64,000 nt of DNA from Ichthyophis bannanicus (lineage: Eukaryota; Chordata; Amphibia; Gymnophiona; Ichthyophiidae). Positions 41,471-52,804 of the stretch are shown here, in pieces. The stretch is taken from NCBI GenBank assembly GCA_033557465.1, contig CM066037.1, positions 514,654,686-514,718,685 of the forward strand, read 5' to 3'. The notes beneath the pieces were generated by a model. That model was not told the origin of the DNA and searched no databases. It saw only the letters and a program-made list of their open reading frames with translations. Made by a program: the position numbers and the translations under genes. Position 1 is the first letter of the stretch; every line of letters begins with the position of its first letter.

Positions 41471-42431
41471 TATGTATGAGAAAATAAAGATTATTGCATA
41501 TCTTTAACTTTACTTTTAAGACTGCTTAATTCTTTGTAGAATGTGATAGCTTTTTATGGTCCAGAATTGGCAACTAATGTTGTCTATGAGCTTTTAAGGT
41601 AGCAAAAACTGTGCCATGAGTGAGTATGTTGAAATATGCAAAGAGAGAGGAAAATGTGAGTTATGCTTATTATAATGAAAATGATTATGCATTTTGCCAT
41701 TTCGAGCAGGAGATGGTCTTGCAACATATATGTGGAGGGACGTTTTATAATCTCCTGTGCAGTTAACCTGCTTTTCCAGGCACATAGGTGAGCCTATTTG
41801 ATAAACTGAAGTAAGCATGTACTTTACTTTATAAATTAGGGGTGTAATGGCATACTTGGACCTATCACGAGGATTATGCTTGCTCCAGAGCAGATGTAAG
41901 TTATAATATTTTATAATTTATGTGTGAATATTTAAGCCCCACTGATATCCCACCCAAGCTCTTCCCCTGTGCCGACTCAAACTGAAGGCATGTGCGATGG
42001 GACCTATGCACGCCCTGCTTCCAGAATAACAACCGCCTAAAGCATTCACATCCACACCCATTCAGGCATGTAAACCCTTTAAAACAGTAACGTGCATTTC
42101 TAGTGCATATCTTTCTATGCGTTCTTAAGAAACACCAGCAAAGGGCTTTATTCAGCTGTCCTTAAACAGAGAGGGCTTCAGAAGTACTCATTCTTTTTAG
42201 TAAGCAAACACCTTCCCACTGCAAATTTCTTTAATACACAAATTCTAACATATATATTCACCCTTGAATAAGTAATGCAAAAGAGAAGCACTAAGAACAC
42301 TGCAGAATGCAGTTGTAAATCGTAATCTTCTGGTGTTCATTTTGATTAGTGCTACAAACATTAACTGTCTTTCAAATTCAAAATTCATTGGTTTGCTCAA
42401 GTTATAATACCATGTTACTTGTCATCGTTCT
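41471..42431. other. No recognised feature
   Basis: Unassigned AT-rich sequence. Confidence 0.45.
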
Positions 42432-42505
42432 GTTAGTTTAATGTAAACCGCCTGGATGCTGGGAAAGCAGCATATAAGATCACATAAATAAATAAATCAA
42501 TAAAA
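42432..42505 (+). mobile_element. SINE/L2 tail
   Basis: TAATGTAAACCGCCTGGATG, GCAGCATATAAGATCACATA and (AATA)n match the shared tail. Confidence 0.65.
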
Positions 42506-43817
42506 GCGGGACGAAACACTTTACCGTCTGAATATGTTGTTTGAATTAATATGCAATCAGTATGCAAATATATAGGCCATATCATTCCTCAAAGACTAAT
42601 TCCATCTTGAAATTAGTGCTCATGATCACAGAAAGGATTAGACAATATCTCAAGCTTAAGTAGTGACAAAATATACATGCATCAGGCCAGTTGATATATT
42701 GCTAGCTGCAGCAGGTATGTTATGGGACTGATGGTTCATGGTAATTATGCCTTTTCTTATCTTTTATTTGAAACTACTTTCCCTTCAGAAACATACAATA
42801 AAGAAAATTCACTGCCGATTATTTCTTTACAGAGTCGATGTCATGTCTACCTTCAATCATTAAGGGGCATGTTTACTAAACTGCGTTAACGTTACAGACC
42901 GCGCGTTATGTAACGTTAACGATTGTTAGGTAACATTAACGCGCTGTATGTAACGTTAATGCGCGTTAACATTACCTAACAATTGTTAACGTTCCCGGCC
43001 GCGGTAAACACCGCAGAGGGTGGAGAGAGGGCAGGGGGGAGGGGTCAATGGGCGGGGAGTGGACGGGGAGAGGCCCCCTGCACACTAACGCACTGAACTG
43101 AAGGGCTGAATCCTACCGCGAATGAAAACCTGCCGTTAGATGCACATTTGCAGGAGAGAGAAACCATTTCAGTGTCAGCAATGTACAGCATAGACAGGGA
43201 GCCCAAGAAACGTGATAGTAGTGCTCCATTTCCAGCAACAGCAAAGTGCCCAAGTATGAAAGGCCACTATGGCGATGGTGCAAGTGGGGCATAGGGGGCT
43301 GCAAGCGGGACATGTAGCAGGGGCAGCTGGGGCACAGGGTGGACTAGGCGGGCGCCTAGGAACATAGAAACCAGAAATCAGCATGGCAGCAGCTGACAAA
43401 GGCCAAAGACAATCCACCTACATCTACCTGGTCCACCCGAGCTAACAGTTGCCAGGGCACTGACCTGATATCCCCCAGCCAACCCTCCCACAAGTGGAAG
43501 GCACAGTCAATTGGTAAGCGGTGATGGGTGGGATGCGAGGATGCTCATGTATGCCCCATGCCCCAGACCCCGCTCCCTAGGCGACCACCTACCCACACAG
43601 TGGATGGCCTGGGACTCCGCACTATCAACACCGACAGCATATGGTCATGTCAGCATGGCAGGGGGGGGTGTGCCCATGCTGGAGGGGGTAGTGGCACCTG
43701 TCTGCAGTGGACCTAGGCCATGCCCTGTACCAGTACGTGGTGTGCAGTGCAACATAAAAGGTCTGGCTAAGGAAAGGTACAGGTAGCCCCAGGGACCACC
43801 ATACATCTGTGGCAACA

Positions 43818-43890
43818 GTGTGGTGCAGTACACCCAGCCAGTGTGTTCAGAAGCAGAGGGTCACATGTTCAAGCCCCAGCTGTGGTTCCT
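43818..43890 (+). repeat. tRNA-like module in E1
   Basis: GTGGTGCAGTACACCCAGCC (A-box-like) is followed 35 bases on by ACATGTTCAAGCCCCAGC (B-box-like). It closely resembles the modules at 54884-54960 and 55330-55412. It lacks a foldable full cloverleaf that I can confirm. Confidence 0.5.
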
Positions 43891-45424
43891 GCAGAGCACA
43901 TCCCTATGTTTTACCCTACAATGCAGACACAACAGCAACATGTGCAAAGCCCAAAGCAGCGGCAAACAGGGGTACAAACACCCACTCACACAGGCTCCAC
44001 AATCCAAAGATGCATGGAGAGTCAGGCTGTGGGCCCCAGCATTGAGCTGTAGTTATCATCAGGGCACTACTACTACCTCCTGCACAGTTTAGCAATGTCG
44101 GCATTGTGACCAGGACTAGTGTGGCGGGCAGGGTTGCCAACCACCCCTATCTTTGCACAATGCTGTAATAGGAGTGAGTGTGTGTCTGTATGTCTATCCA
44201 TTGTTTTGTGGCTGCCCACACCTCACCGGGCCCACAATGTCCCACTGTTACCAGCGTTAGACTGAATATGTGCATAATGAGGAGCAAGGTGTTGTGGGTA
44301 TGGCCCGGACAGGGAGGATTGGCCAGGATGCATCTTCACAGGGTGTGGGGCAATGGCTGGGACACTGTAGTGTCTGACCACCGCCTGCATGGACAGGGTG
44401 GCCACAGCATGGCATGCTGGGAGGGCACTCACTCTGACCGAGCAGTGACCATGGCATGTCTAGGTTCCCACATAGCGCTCTATGTTATCTACCTCCAGTG
44501 ATATATTTGTGTTCCCAGTGCTGGGGCCCCAATCACTGAGATGCCTGCTTGATGCACATAGTTCCTCTGTGAGCATGCACTATGGACTGGCTAGTGGACT
44601 GTCTGCAGTTAGACTGTGCATGGTTGGAACACATATACGGTGCAATCTGACTGTGCTGTCTGTTGGTGACTGGCAGACAGTGGTGTGAGGCAGTTGGGGG
44701 TTTCCAGAGCTAACCCCATCATTGCTGCTGGTCTGCCACTGCGCCAGCCACAGGTATGACTCTGGCCCACCAACCCTGGAGGGCTGTTGTATACCAGCAG
44801 GATGGAGGTTGCTTCATGGAGGCTTGGGCACCTGTCCCTTACCTACAAAAAGGGTGATGTGAGCCCTTTGGTGGATGTCATGTATACCACTTTGACCTAT
44901 AAAGGCACTGCTACACAAACCTTATGCAAGTCTGGAAACCCCTCTGCCCTGAAACAGGTGCCCATTTCAGCCAGGCGTACACACTAATCTGGGTGGTGTC
45001 TGGTCCCAGAGGGCCACATGTGACTGCAGGATAAAGATGGACACCAAATTACCTTCAGCTCCACTGCTGGGAACACCTGTCACACACTGGTAGTGATGGG
45101 GATGTACAGCAGGGCCTTTCTCTAGCACCACATGTACTGCGGACTTAGTGCTGGGCACTCATCCTATCCCTCAGGGAGAACACAGAACCTGCACAATGGC
45201 ATGGTCTGTAGCTACGCTGTGCCAGTATCACGCACTGTCAGTTCGTCTTTCCAAGCTGAGGTACCGGAGAAGTGCAGACCCCATTTGCTGATCAGCTGTA
45301 GACATCTATTCAGCATGTGCATTGCATCATGGGTACTCATGGGGTTACCCTATCCTGGCACTCAGAGCAGACAGTTTGTGCGGTGACCTGCAGTCCTTCT
45401 GTACCCAGCCATTGCTGTGACATA

Positions 45425-45495
45425 CACCATGGAGGAATAGCCAACTGGTTCATACAATGCCATTCTTGGCAGTGTTCATGGGTTCAATTCCTCAT
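45425..45495 (+). repeat. tRNA-like module in E1 (2)
   Basis: AATAGCCAACTGGTTCATAC and ATGGGTTCAATTCCTC are spaced like A and B boxes. Confidence 0.45.
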
Positions 45496-45593
45496 TGTTC
45501 CCTCCTCTAACGCCTGTCCTACTCAAATAGTGTAGAGAAACAGTCACAAGCGTGAATATCGGAAAGACAGAGTTCTTTATTAAACCAACGGCC

Positions 45594-45632
45594 GCCCGAC
45601 ACAGGCCGTGTTTCGTACCCTTCCTCAGGGGC
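45594..45632 (-). ncRNA. Hammerhead-ribozyme-like motif A, left arm
   Basis: On the minus strand: helix I GCCC, core CTGAGGA, a short AGGGTAC, GAAA core intact, helix III CAC-ggcct-GTG, cleavage triplet GTC, then GGGC pairing perfectly with GCCC. Helix II is not convincing. The left arm keeps the GGGC that the right arm has lost. Confidence 0.55.
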
Positions 45633-47958
45633 TAGCCAGGCGAAAAAACTAAAAACATAAACATATTAATCATTACAATAATAAAAGAACAAACAAGTCA
45701 AGCCAGTAAAAACGTTAAAAACAATAATCATGAAAACCATAAAACAATAAATATAAGGAGCAAAATAAAAGCAGCATGAACTAAAAACAATACTGTAATA
45801 AATCAATAAATATATACATAAATATAAAAAGTGGAACCGTAGTGCTCGGGACCTAATACAAAGTGTACATGAATAAAATTTACTAACCTCTGTTACGATT
45901 CACGAAGAAAATCTTATTTCACACTGTTTGTGCAAACATACAGATTATAAACTTATGCTAAAAAACATAAATAATACAATTAAAAATATGTGGAAGCAAA
46001 ACATATTAAAGTTAACTAGCAATGACAGAACAGGACAGGATGTGGAAACAAACCAAATTATCCAGGCTTCTAGTACAATACTGATTTATGTAATCAGAGA
46101 CCATAAGGAGAGAGGAGGAGAAGGACAGGATATGAAATCAAATCAAAATACATGTGGTACAGCGACAATTTATGCATAAAGACGTATAAGACAGCACTGT
46201 TATCCAAGGCGACAATAATAGGAGTGAGTCAAAAAGAAATATTGCCCAGTGGGTTATAATGTGTGTTGTCAAAAAATGACAACATACATGTGTGGAAAGG
46301 AGCCAGGACATTCAAAAGCAATTAAAAAGTATTATTATAGAGATAATGCAACCACACTTGTTATATACAATAACAAAAGGCATATAGGTACAGAGGGTCA
46401 TCTAAGACCCGAAACTACGTGTGTAAAAGGGGTAAAAGAAAACTAAATGAGACTGAGTCACAAATTTCCCATGAATTATAATTATGCAAATCCATGTAGT
46501 TGCAAAACATGAAATGCAAAATGCAAAGTTGTCCATAATATACATAATGTACATATCGGGCACTATGCCATTCATTATTTGGATAAGTCTTGCAATAAAC
46601 GGCACTCATCTTTATGGGGGCCTCTCTTTTCAGCTGTTTTATTCAAGTTCCTTTCGATATGTCTCTTTTTAATTCAGTTGCTTATCTTATATTTAATTTC
46701 TCTTATATTATGGACAACTTTGCATTTTGCTGTTTCCCTTATGCGCTCCCATTGGGTAAGGGGTTCACTCTGTCACTCATGCACACGTGCCAAGGCATTT
46801 TAATTATTTATTCAGCGTTGATTTTATTGGCATTTATTTTTTTTCTAAGTTTTGTTTTTATACATTTTTATGCCTCATATAAGTGGTTTCTTTAGTTTCG
46901 CTTTTTTCTGAGTCCCGCCAATGTCAGACTCCGCCCCTTTCTTTTTCCTCTTATGTGCATGCGTGGGCGTCCTTCTCTCCTCTGCGCGGCAACTGTGCTT
47001 TGACAGCAGATTTTTTGAGGGAAGGCTCACTTCTATTAGAATGTCTCCTGCTTTTCTATATTTCATGTTTGATTTTAAGAGTCTAGAAAGGTTAATCATT
47101 ACGTTTTTTTCACATAACGGCTCTCACTTTAACTCTATTTTAATCAGTACCAATTCATACATTCGGTTCCTCCGATATTTCCCTGCACTCACATGTTTTT
47201 TCTCCATATTTATATAAGTTTGCATTACCCTTTTACTCTTTCCTTGACAATTTTTAATAAGTTCATTATTATGGGTCAGCAACTACATTGATCTGCATAA
47301 TTATAAATTTGTGACTCAGTCTCATATAGTTTTCTTTTACCCCTTTTACACACGTAGTTTCGGGTCTTAGATGACCCTCTGTACCTATATGCCTTTTGTC
47401 ATTGTATATAACAAGTGTGGTTGCATTATCTCTATAATAATACTTTTTAATTGCTTTTGAATGTACTGGCTCCTCTCCACATATGTATGTTGTCATTTTT
47501 TGACAACACACATTATAACCCATTGGGCAATATGTCTTTTTGACTCACTCCTATTGTTGTCGCCTTGGATAACAGTGCTGTCTTATACGTCTTTATGCAT
47601 AAATTGTCACTGTACCACATGCATTTTGATTTGATGTCATATCCTGTCCTTCTCCTCCTCTCTCCTTATGGTCTCTGATTACATAAATCAGTATTGTACT
47701 AGAAGCATGGATAATTTGGTTTGTTTCCACATCCTGTCCTGTTCTCTCATTGCTAGTTAACTTTAATATGTTTTGCTTCCACATATTTTTAATTGTATTA
47801 TTTATATTTTTTAGCATAAGTTTATAATCTGTATGTTTGCACAAACAGTGAGAAGTAAGATTTTCTTCGTGAATCGTAATAGAGGTTAGTAAATTCTATT
47901 CATGTACACTTTGTATTAGGTCCCGAGCACTACGGTTCCACTTTTTATATTTATGTAT

Positions 47959-49454
47959 TGTCGCACCGCCGCCCTAGAGGCCAAGGTTGGTATGGGCAGG
48001 TCGAGTGGACATGAGAGTTTGTTTTTTTTAACTTTGAATTTTGGTCTTTATGTAAGGGTCAGGGTACTGTTCCCAGGACCTACCGGGGACCAAACTTCAA
48101 GAGAACACAACAGTCCGAATGTAGGGAAAGTAAGGCTTTATTTCCCTTTACGCACAATGGTTCAAACAGTGGAGACTACTTCAACAAAATAAAGAAACCT
48201 TGCTTCAGGCAAAAAGAAGAAATATATTCAAAACTTGCTTTGTCTACTGTTACTTCCCAGGACTTTGTATAAACCAATTACACAGGCTTTGCTATTGAGC
48301 ACTGCTTACATTTCATGCAAAGACATTAGGCTTCCTGCCTGACAGTAGCTACAATCCATAGCGGTCTCAGGTGGGTCCTCTTTGAATTCCACCTGCATAG
48401 GCTGAGGGTCAGATAACTGGGAATCTGTGTCAATATACTCTTGTGGAGTGTATTGAGGCTTCTCATACAGCACATTCACTAGCTTCCAGTGTTCTGAGTC
48501 TAGGTTTGGGCCGCGCCCATGTGAAGGCTTGTTAGGGCAGTAACTTCCTTTGGCTTGCTGCCTTATGTTACACAGTCTTTCTTTTACCAAAGGCTTGTGT
48601 CCTATCTCACGGACAGTTTGATAAGGAGGGCACACTTCTGTATCTTGTGCTTCCTGTTTCAGTAAGTTATAATGCTTAGCAGAATAAAAAGGTGGTTTAC
48701 CTTGTTTCTTAGGATTGTCCCAGTTAGTTGAGTCACGAGGCCTAGTCCTGCTGTAGTTCAGCCTCACTCGAGCAGTAGGCTTCTCAGACTTCAGCTGGCC
48801 TTCCTGTAGAATCAGCACTCTTTCACACCCACACCTTTTGTTATTTGAATAAGGAGTGTTACCTCTTACAGCAATGATTTCATCATTTCCCTGGTAACAG
48901 CCACAGTGTCCTGCATTTATTGCTGCCAGTTCCTCATATAAAACTCTGGGGTTTATTTCTCCCCTTATGCCTTTCTTTCCAGTATCTCTCAGCCAAGAAC
49001 TCCTGGAATTCTGTTGCACCGGACTTACTGTGCCTTCCTGCCAGGAACTCCTTCCTCTCTGGTATCTTTGCCAAGACTTCTTTTCTCTTTCAGCTGCTAC
49101 CACAGCCTCTGCTTTCCGTTGCTGCTGCTGGTACCACCGCTGATGCTCTTCCTGGTGCGCTCTCTGGTGCTCTTCCTCCTGGTGCGTTTCCTGGTGTGTC
49201 TCCTGGTGTGTCTTCCTTACTTGTCCTACTTCCTCCTTTTCAACTTCCCAGCCTTTCCTAAGAGGAACTCCCCCTTTCCTGGATTGGCTGTTAGGTTGCA
49301 TTACATCATCAGTTCTAGGGTGCAGTTCTCTAGGCCTTGGAAGGTCACTCCTGCTCCCCCTATCAGGCTCCTCATAGCATTGCAACTGATGTTGAAATCT
49401 TTTTTCAGGATTTAAAACCTTTTTCTCTGTGTGAATAGGCTCTGCAGTGCCACA
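47959..49454 (-). mobile_element. Solo LTR of the coding-LTR Ty3 family
   Basis: On the minus strand it starts TGTGGCACTGCAGAGCC and ends CGGCGGTGCGACA. GTAT flanks it (47955-47958 and 49455-49458). The opposite arm of the host palindrome preserves the empty site (near 45805-45822), proving the exact borders. AATAAAGCC (minus) occurs near 48132. There is little nucleotide similarity to the LTRs at 27301/32516 beyond the ends, polyadenylation context and coding frame. Confidence 0.9.
48306..49454 (-). CDS. LTR-encoded protein, 382 residues, C-terminal MDCS box
   Basis: The frame is open from the first base of the LTR (TGT GGC ACT) to a stop at 48306, 383 codons with no lesion. An ATG at 49385 gives 359 residues (MQCYEEPDRGSRSD). 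The middle is a long charged, Q/E/H-rich stretch with HQETHQETHQEEEHQRAHQE repeats and YQQQQRKAEAVVAAEREKKS, likely coiled coil, followed by SWQEG. Cysteines cluster at HCGCYQGN and KRCGCERV. It ends MQVEF...PPETAMDCSYC. The same order (W/R/E/Q-rich middle, polar second half, MDCS end) is seen in the LTR frame at 27731-28819. The function is unknown and it is not a recognised retroviral protein. Confidence 0.6.
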   Translation of the reverse strand, partial: CGTAEPIHTEKKVLNPEKRFQHQLQCYEEPDRGSRSDLPRPRELHPRTDDVMQPNSQSRKGGVPLRKGWEVEKEEVGQVRKTHQETHQETHQEEEHQRAHQEEHQRWYQQQQRKAEAVVAAEREKKSWQRYQRGRSSWQEGTVSPVQQNSRSSWLRDTGKKGIRGEINPRVLYEELAAINAGHCGCYQGNDEIIAVRGNTPYSNNKRCGCERVLILQEGQLKSEKPTARVRLNYSRTRPRDSTNWDNPKKQGKPPFYSAKHYNLLKQEAQDTEVCPPYQTVREIGHKPLVKERLCNIRQQAKGSYCPNKPSHGRGPNLDSEHWKLVNVLYEKPQYTPQEYIDTDSQLSDPQPMQVEFKEDPPETAMDCSYCQAGSLMSLHEM

Positions 49455-49639
49455 GTATATATTTATTGATTTATTACAGTATTGTTTTTAGTTCATGCTG
49501 CTTTTATTTTGCTCCTTATATTTATTGTTTTATGGTTTTCATGATTATTGTTTTTAACGTTTTTACTGGCTTGGCTTGTTTGTTCTTTTATTATTGTAAT
49601 GATTAATAAGTTTATGTTTTTAGTTTTTTTGCCTGGCTA

Positions 49640-49679
49640 GCCCCTGAGGAAGGGTACGAAACACGGCCTGTGTCAGGCG
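49640..49679 (+). ncRNA. Hammerhead-ribozyme-like motif A, right arm
   Basis: The same motif as the left arm, in mirror position: CTGAGGA, GAAA, CAC-ggcct-GTG, GTC, but followed by AGGC instead of GGGC, which weakens helix I. AATAAAG follows at 49691. Confidence 0.5.
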
Positions 49680-50469
49680 GCCGTTGGTTTAATAAAGAAC
49701 TCTGTCTTTCCGATATTCACGCTTGTGACTGTTTCTCTTGTGTTCAGCGTGTTTTGTGCTTTTGCGCTGTTTGGACTACTCAAATAGTGTGCATGCCTGC
49801 AACAGTCAGATTTGTGCTGCCAGCCCATAATACCCTCGCCACAATTGCCAACATTCCCTCAGTCCGTCTATCTGTTTCTGTCAGCTGTGTAGAGTCCTGT
49901 CTGCCTGTGCAGGCTGTCACCCCTTGTCCTGCACTGCTACCCTTTCCTGCATTGCACCTCTTCATGCTTGCCTCACCTGTGCCTGATCTGCATGGCACCA
50001 CCACTCCTCTGTCCACCCATTATTGTAACTATCCTGCCACCTCCGCCTCCACTGGAGGACACGTATTTCCATCATCTGCCACCAACTGTCTTTCCAGTAC
50101 TTTATATTGCCAACACCCTGTGCTGTGGTACAGTTGCCCCCACCATGTTTGTCATCAGTACTGGCAGCCACATGGGATGCCCGCAGATAGGGCAGGTCCA
50201 GCGGCTCCCAGCTCTCTCTCCTTCACTCACCTGTTCATTGCCTTTCCTGAGTGCTCTATCTAGTGTTAGGGCTACATCTGTCTCTGTTCCTCACAGGTCA
50301 TGCATGTCATCCTGCAGCACCTTGCAGCCCTTAGGCCACACTAACCTAGGGCACCATAACCTTGTTAGGCCACCTTAACGTATGGTTCCGTAACCCAGGG
50401 TGCCTTCTAAGGTGCCTTGTTCAGGGGTGCCTAGTACGGCGCTTAGCCTAAGGAGCCCTACTGTATAGG

Positions 50470-50640
50470 GCGACTTACAAAGCGCCTTATGAGGGACCTT
50501 ATAGGGCACCTTATAAGGCACCTAACAAGGCACCTTATAAGGCACCTTACTTATAAGGCACCTTACAAGGCGCCTTGTAATGTGCCTTGTAAGGTGCCTT
50601 ATGAGGCGCATTGTAGCGCGCGTTAGTTTGTAACATGCGT
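50470..50640. repeat. AAGGCACCTTATAAGGCACC palindromic strings
   Basis: Runs of GGCACCTTATAA and GGCGCCTTGTAA units, each self-complementary, near the right end of E1. Related strings occur at 52140-52260 and 52500-52740 in E2, and a copy sits in the L2 at 10954-11030. Confidence 0.8.
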
Positions 50641-50757
50641 TAGCTGATACGGCTTGCTGTAACAATGCACCGCCCATGCCTTTATATGGGCATCTGTACC
50701 TTTACCGCAGAACCTAATGCGAATGACATTACCGCAGTTTAGTAAACATACCCCTAA

Positions 50758-51756
50758 GTGAAATAGGTTTCCCAACATTCCACTTCCTTCACCCAGACCC
50801 AATTGGTCCAATTTATCATCAAGTGTTATTTACAACTCCCTGCTCCCTCCTTTTCTATATCTGGTAAAAGTTTTAATAAATGTATAAAGATAAAGGGATT
50901 TTGGATTGTTGCATTGTTCACTGAGAATGCTTCTTATGGAGGCACTGAAGTTCAGATTTATTACACTTTAGGAAAATGGTCAGGTTGTGTTTTTTAAGTG
51001 CAGCTCTTATGGAATCTATTTTTTTTGTATCTTCATCATGTGAAATGTGTATGAATTTTCATTGGTTTGTTCCTACTTTTGCTATGAGTGTCAGAATAAA
51101 GTTGCAATTGATTCTGGCTATATGTAGGGATAGTAAAAGGAGGCAAGAAGTAAAACTACAGTCCTTTATTAAGACCCCCGACATGGCCACATTTTGGCTG
51201 AGCCTTTGTCAGGGGGAACCTCAAAGAGAACAATTGCAAAAACAGTTAAAAATGTATAACATACAAATCATAAGGGAAAAAAATAATAACAAAAAATAAA
51301 AACTTAGAAACTAGATGTTAAAATTTGAAAACATACTTGTCTAAACTTAATCCTGAGACAATAAAAAGAAATATTAATTAAATATTATTAAACAAAATTA
51401 AAATAAACTAAAAGAAAATAAAAATCAAGCTGTAACGTACATAAATAAGCAAATAATACTTTGATATCAGACAGGCATGAGGACAGATAACTTCATAGCC
51501 AATTGTGATGAGGGATAAAATTCAAAATATATGTTACACAATGCACCCACTATAAAATAATAATGCTATGGGTGCTGCAGGAGGGGAGGGTAAAAGAACC
51601 ACCGAGAACTTACTTATGAGTTACAGGATAATAAAAACATTGGCAATTTTGGATAATGAAAGCATGAGCACTACTTTCTATAATAGAAAAATGAAACAGG
51701 AAACCATAAAAACAAAATAATAAATTTTAAAATGAAAAATGAGAAACACGCAACAC
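50758..51756 (-). mobile_element. Penelope-like terminal segment C
   Basis: The minus strand contains a hammerhead-like motif (51175-51216) followed by AATAAAG (51163-51169), as in segments A and B. The rest is AT-rich and non-coding. E2 inserted at 51757; sequence right of E2 (56216-57374) may be its continuation. Confidence 0.45.
51175..51216 (-). ncRNA. Hammerhead-ribozyme-like motif C
   Basis: Minus strand: helix I CCCCC, core CTGACAA (G-to-A against CTGANGA), helix II GGC-tca-GCC, AAAA for GAAA, a TGTGGCCATG arm, cleavage triplet GTC, then GGGGG closing helix I with five pairs. The two core substitutions suggest a decayed ribozyme. Confidence 0.55.
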
Positions 51757-51965
51757 TAAGGGGTATGTTTACTAAAACCCCGGTAATGTGCAGGCCGCGC
51801 TAGTGTGCGGGTGCCATATAAGGAGTGGGCGTTTCTTTCTGAAAAAGAAAAACCGGGATTTAAATATGTGCTAAGGTGCGCGGTGCACATGTGCGCCCCG
51901 CACATTAGCACATGAGAAAGCTGCACGGGAGGCATAAGTGGTGCGCTGATGTGCAAGCAGAAGAG

Positions 51966-52032
51966 CAGAGCCACAGCACAATGGTTAAGACACTGACCAC
52001 GGGTGCAGGGATCAGGGGTTCAATCCCCCACA
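51966..52032 (+). repeat. tRNA-like module in E2 (1)
   Basis: CACAATGGTTAAGACACTGA (A-box-like) and GGGGTTCAATCCCC (near-perfect B box with pairing T-arm), ending CAGTGCCC. It is the best tRNA-like candidate in the window, but the acceptor pairing is poor. Confidence 0.55.
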
Positions 52033-52329
52033 GTGCCCAATGAAGACAGCTGGCTGAAGCATTACATATTATGGGGAAGATTGCTTTAGGAGGCATTTTA
52101 TTTTTATTTTAATCATCACTACTAGCAAACGCACTCTCAAAGCGTGTTAACATAAGGCGCCCCATAAGGCACATTTTAAAGTGCACTGTCCGCCAAGGCA
52201 CCCTAGAATGTTGCTTATAGGGCGCTTTATAGGGTGCCGTATGAGGTACCGCAAGGTCAGAGTACTGTTTTTGATGGCAGCACTGTGCAGTTTAAGGAAT
52301 GAAAAGCATAAGTAGGTGCGCTGACATGC

Positions 52330-52405
52330 AAGGAGGAGCAGCAGTGGAGCACAGTGGTTAAGGCACTGACTGCTGATACAGGGGTCATGAGTTTGCTCCC
52401 CAGTG
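52330..52405 (+). repeat. tRNA-like module in E2 (2)
   Basis: CACAGTGGTTAAGGCACTGA followed by GTCATGAGTTTGCTCCCC, a diverged partner of the module at 51966. Confidence 0.5.
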
Positions 52406-52804
52406 TGCCTAATACGTAAGGCTGGCTGAGGCATCAGCTTTGCAATGTACGTTTTGTTTCCTGCAGCACTTTATTTTTATTTTATTAATTGCTGCCAGCA
52501 AACATGCCCTCACGTGCCGTAATTGAAGGTGCCATATAAGGCACCCTAAAAGGCACTCCATAGGGCACATTATAAAGTGCACTGTCCACCACGGCACCCT
52601 AAAATGTCCCCTATAGGGCACCCTATAAGTTGCATCACAGGATAATGTATAGTGCACCTTATATGGACGGGAACCATAAGGTGCCCTATAGGGCGCCCTA
52701 TAAAGCGCCCTCAGAGGCACCTTATGGGTACAGTACGCTGAGGGTGTTTTTGCTGGCAGCAAAAATGTACATTAAAAAGAGATAATGCTTTGGGCAGCGC
52801 TATC

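Larger units (their letters stand above)
45534..49775. mobile_element. Palindromic Penelope-like element A
   Basis: The 15-base duplication CTACTCAAATAGTGT flanks the element (45519-45533 and 49776-49790). Arms of about 970 bp (45534-46505 and, reversed, 47275-49738 minus the solo LTR) surround a 770-bp spacer. The right end has 37 extra bases absent from the left. Each arm has a hammerhead-like motif followed by AATAAAG. The variable-length duplication and inverted terminal copies fit PLE integration rather than a cut-and-paste transposon. No RT is present, so it is non-autonomous or internally deleted. Confidence 0.7.
42864..50754. mobile_element. Large Harbinger-like DNA element E1 with nested insertions
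   Basis: The terminal inverted repeats GGGGCATGTTTACTAAA (42864) and TTTAGTAAACATACCCC (50738-50754) are flanked by TAA on both sides (42861-42863 and 50755-50757), as for PIF/Harbinger TWA target sites. Removing the PLE at 45534-49775 leaves about 3.65 kb without a transposase, so it is non-autonomous. The left end is rich in GTTAACGTTA palindromes; the right end has strings of AAGGCACCTTATAAGGCACC. tRNA-like modules occur at 43818 and 45425. The superfamily call rests on the terminal repeat and target length only. Confidence 0.7.

Noticed and set aside
43000..45500. Many 60-110 codon frames on both strands
   Set aside because: GC-rich non-coding interior of a DNA element, frames overlap one another on both strands with no conserved motifs.
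46579..46895. Hydrophobic frames in the PLE A spacer resembling membrane proteins
   Set aside because: T-rich sequence gives F/L/I-rich frames by composition; two overlapping frames look equally hydrophobic.
49014..49415. Plus-strand frame with leucine-rich hydrophobic stretch (LVRSLVLFLLVRFL)
   Set aside because: Antisense of the HQETHQE repeats of the LTR-encoded protein; the membrane-like look is a by-product.
51966..52032. Functional tRNA gene
   Set aside because: The B box and T-arm are good but acceptor and anticodon arms do not pair convincingly, and similar modules recur in the element.
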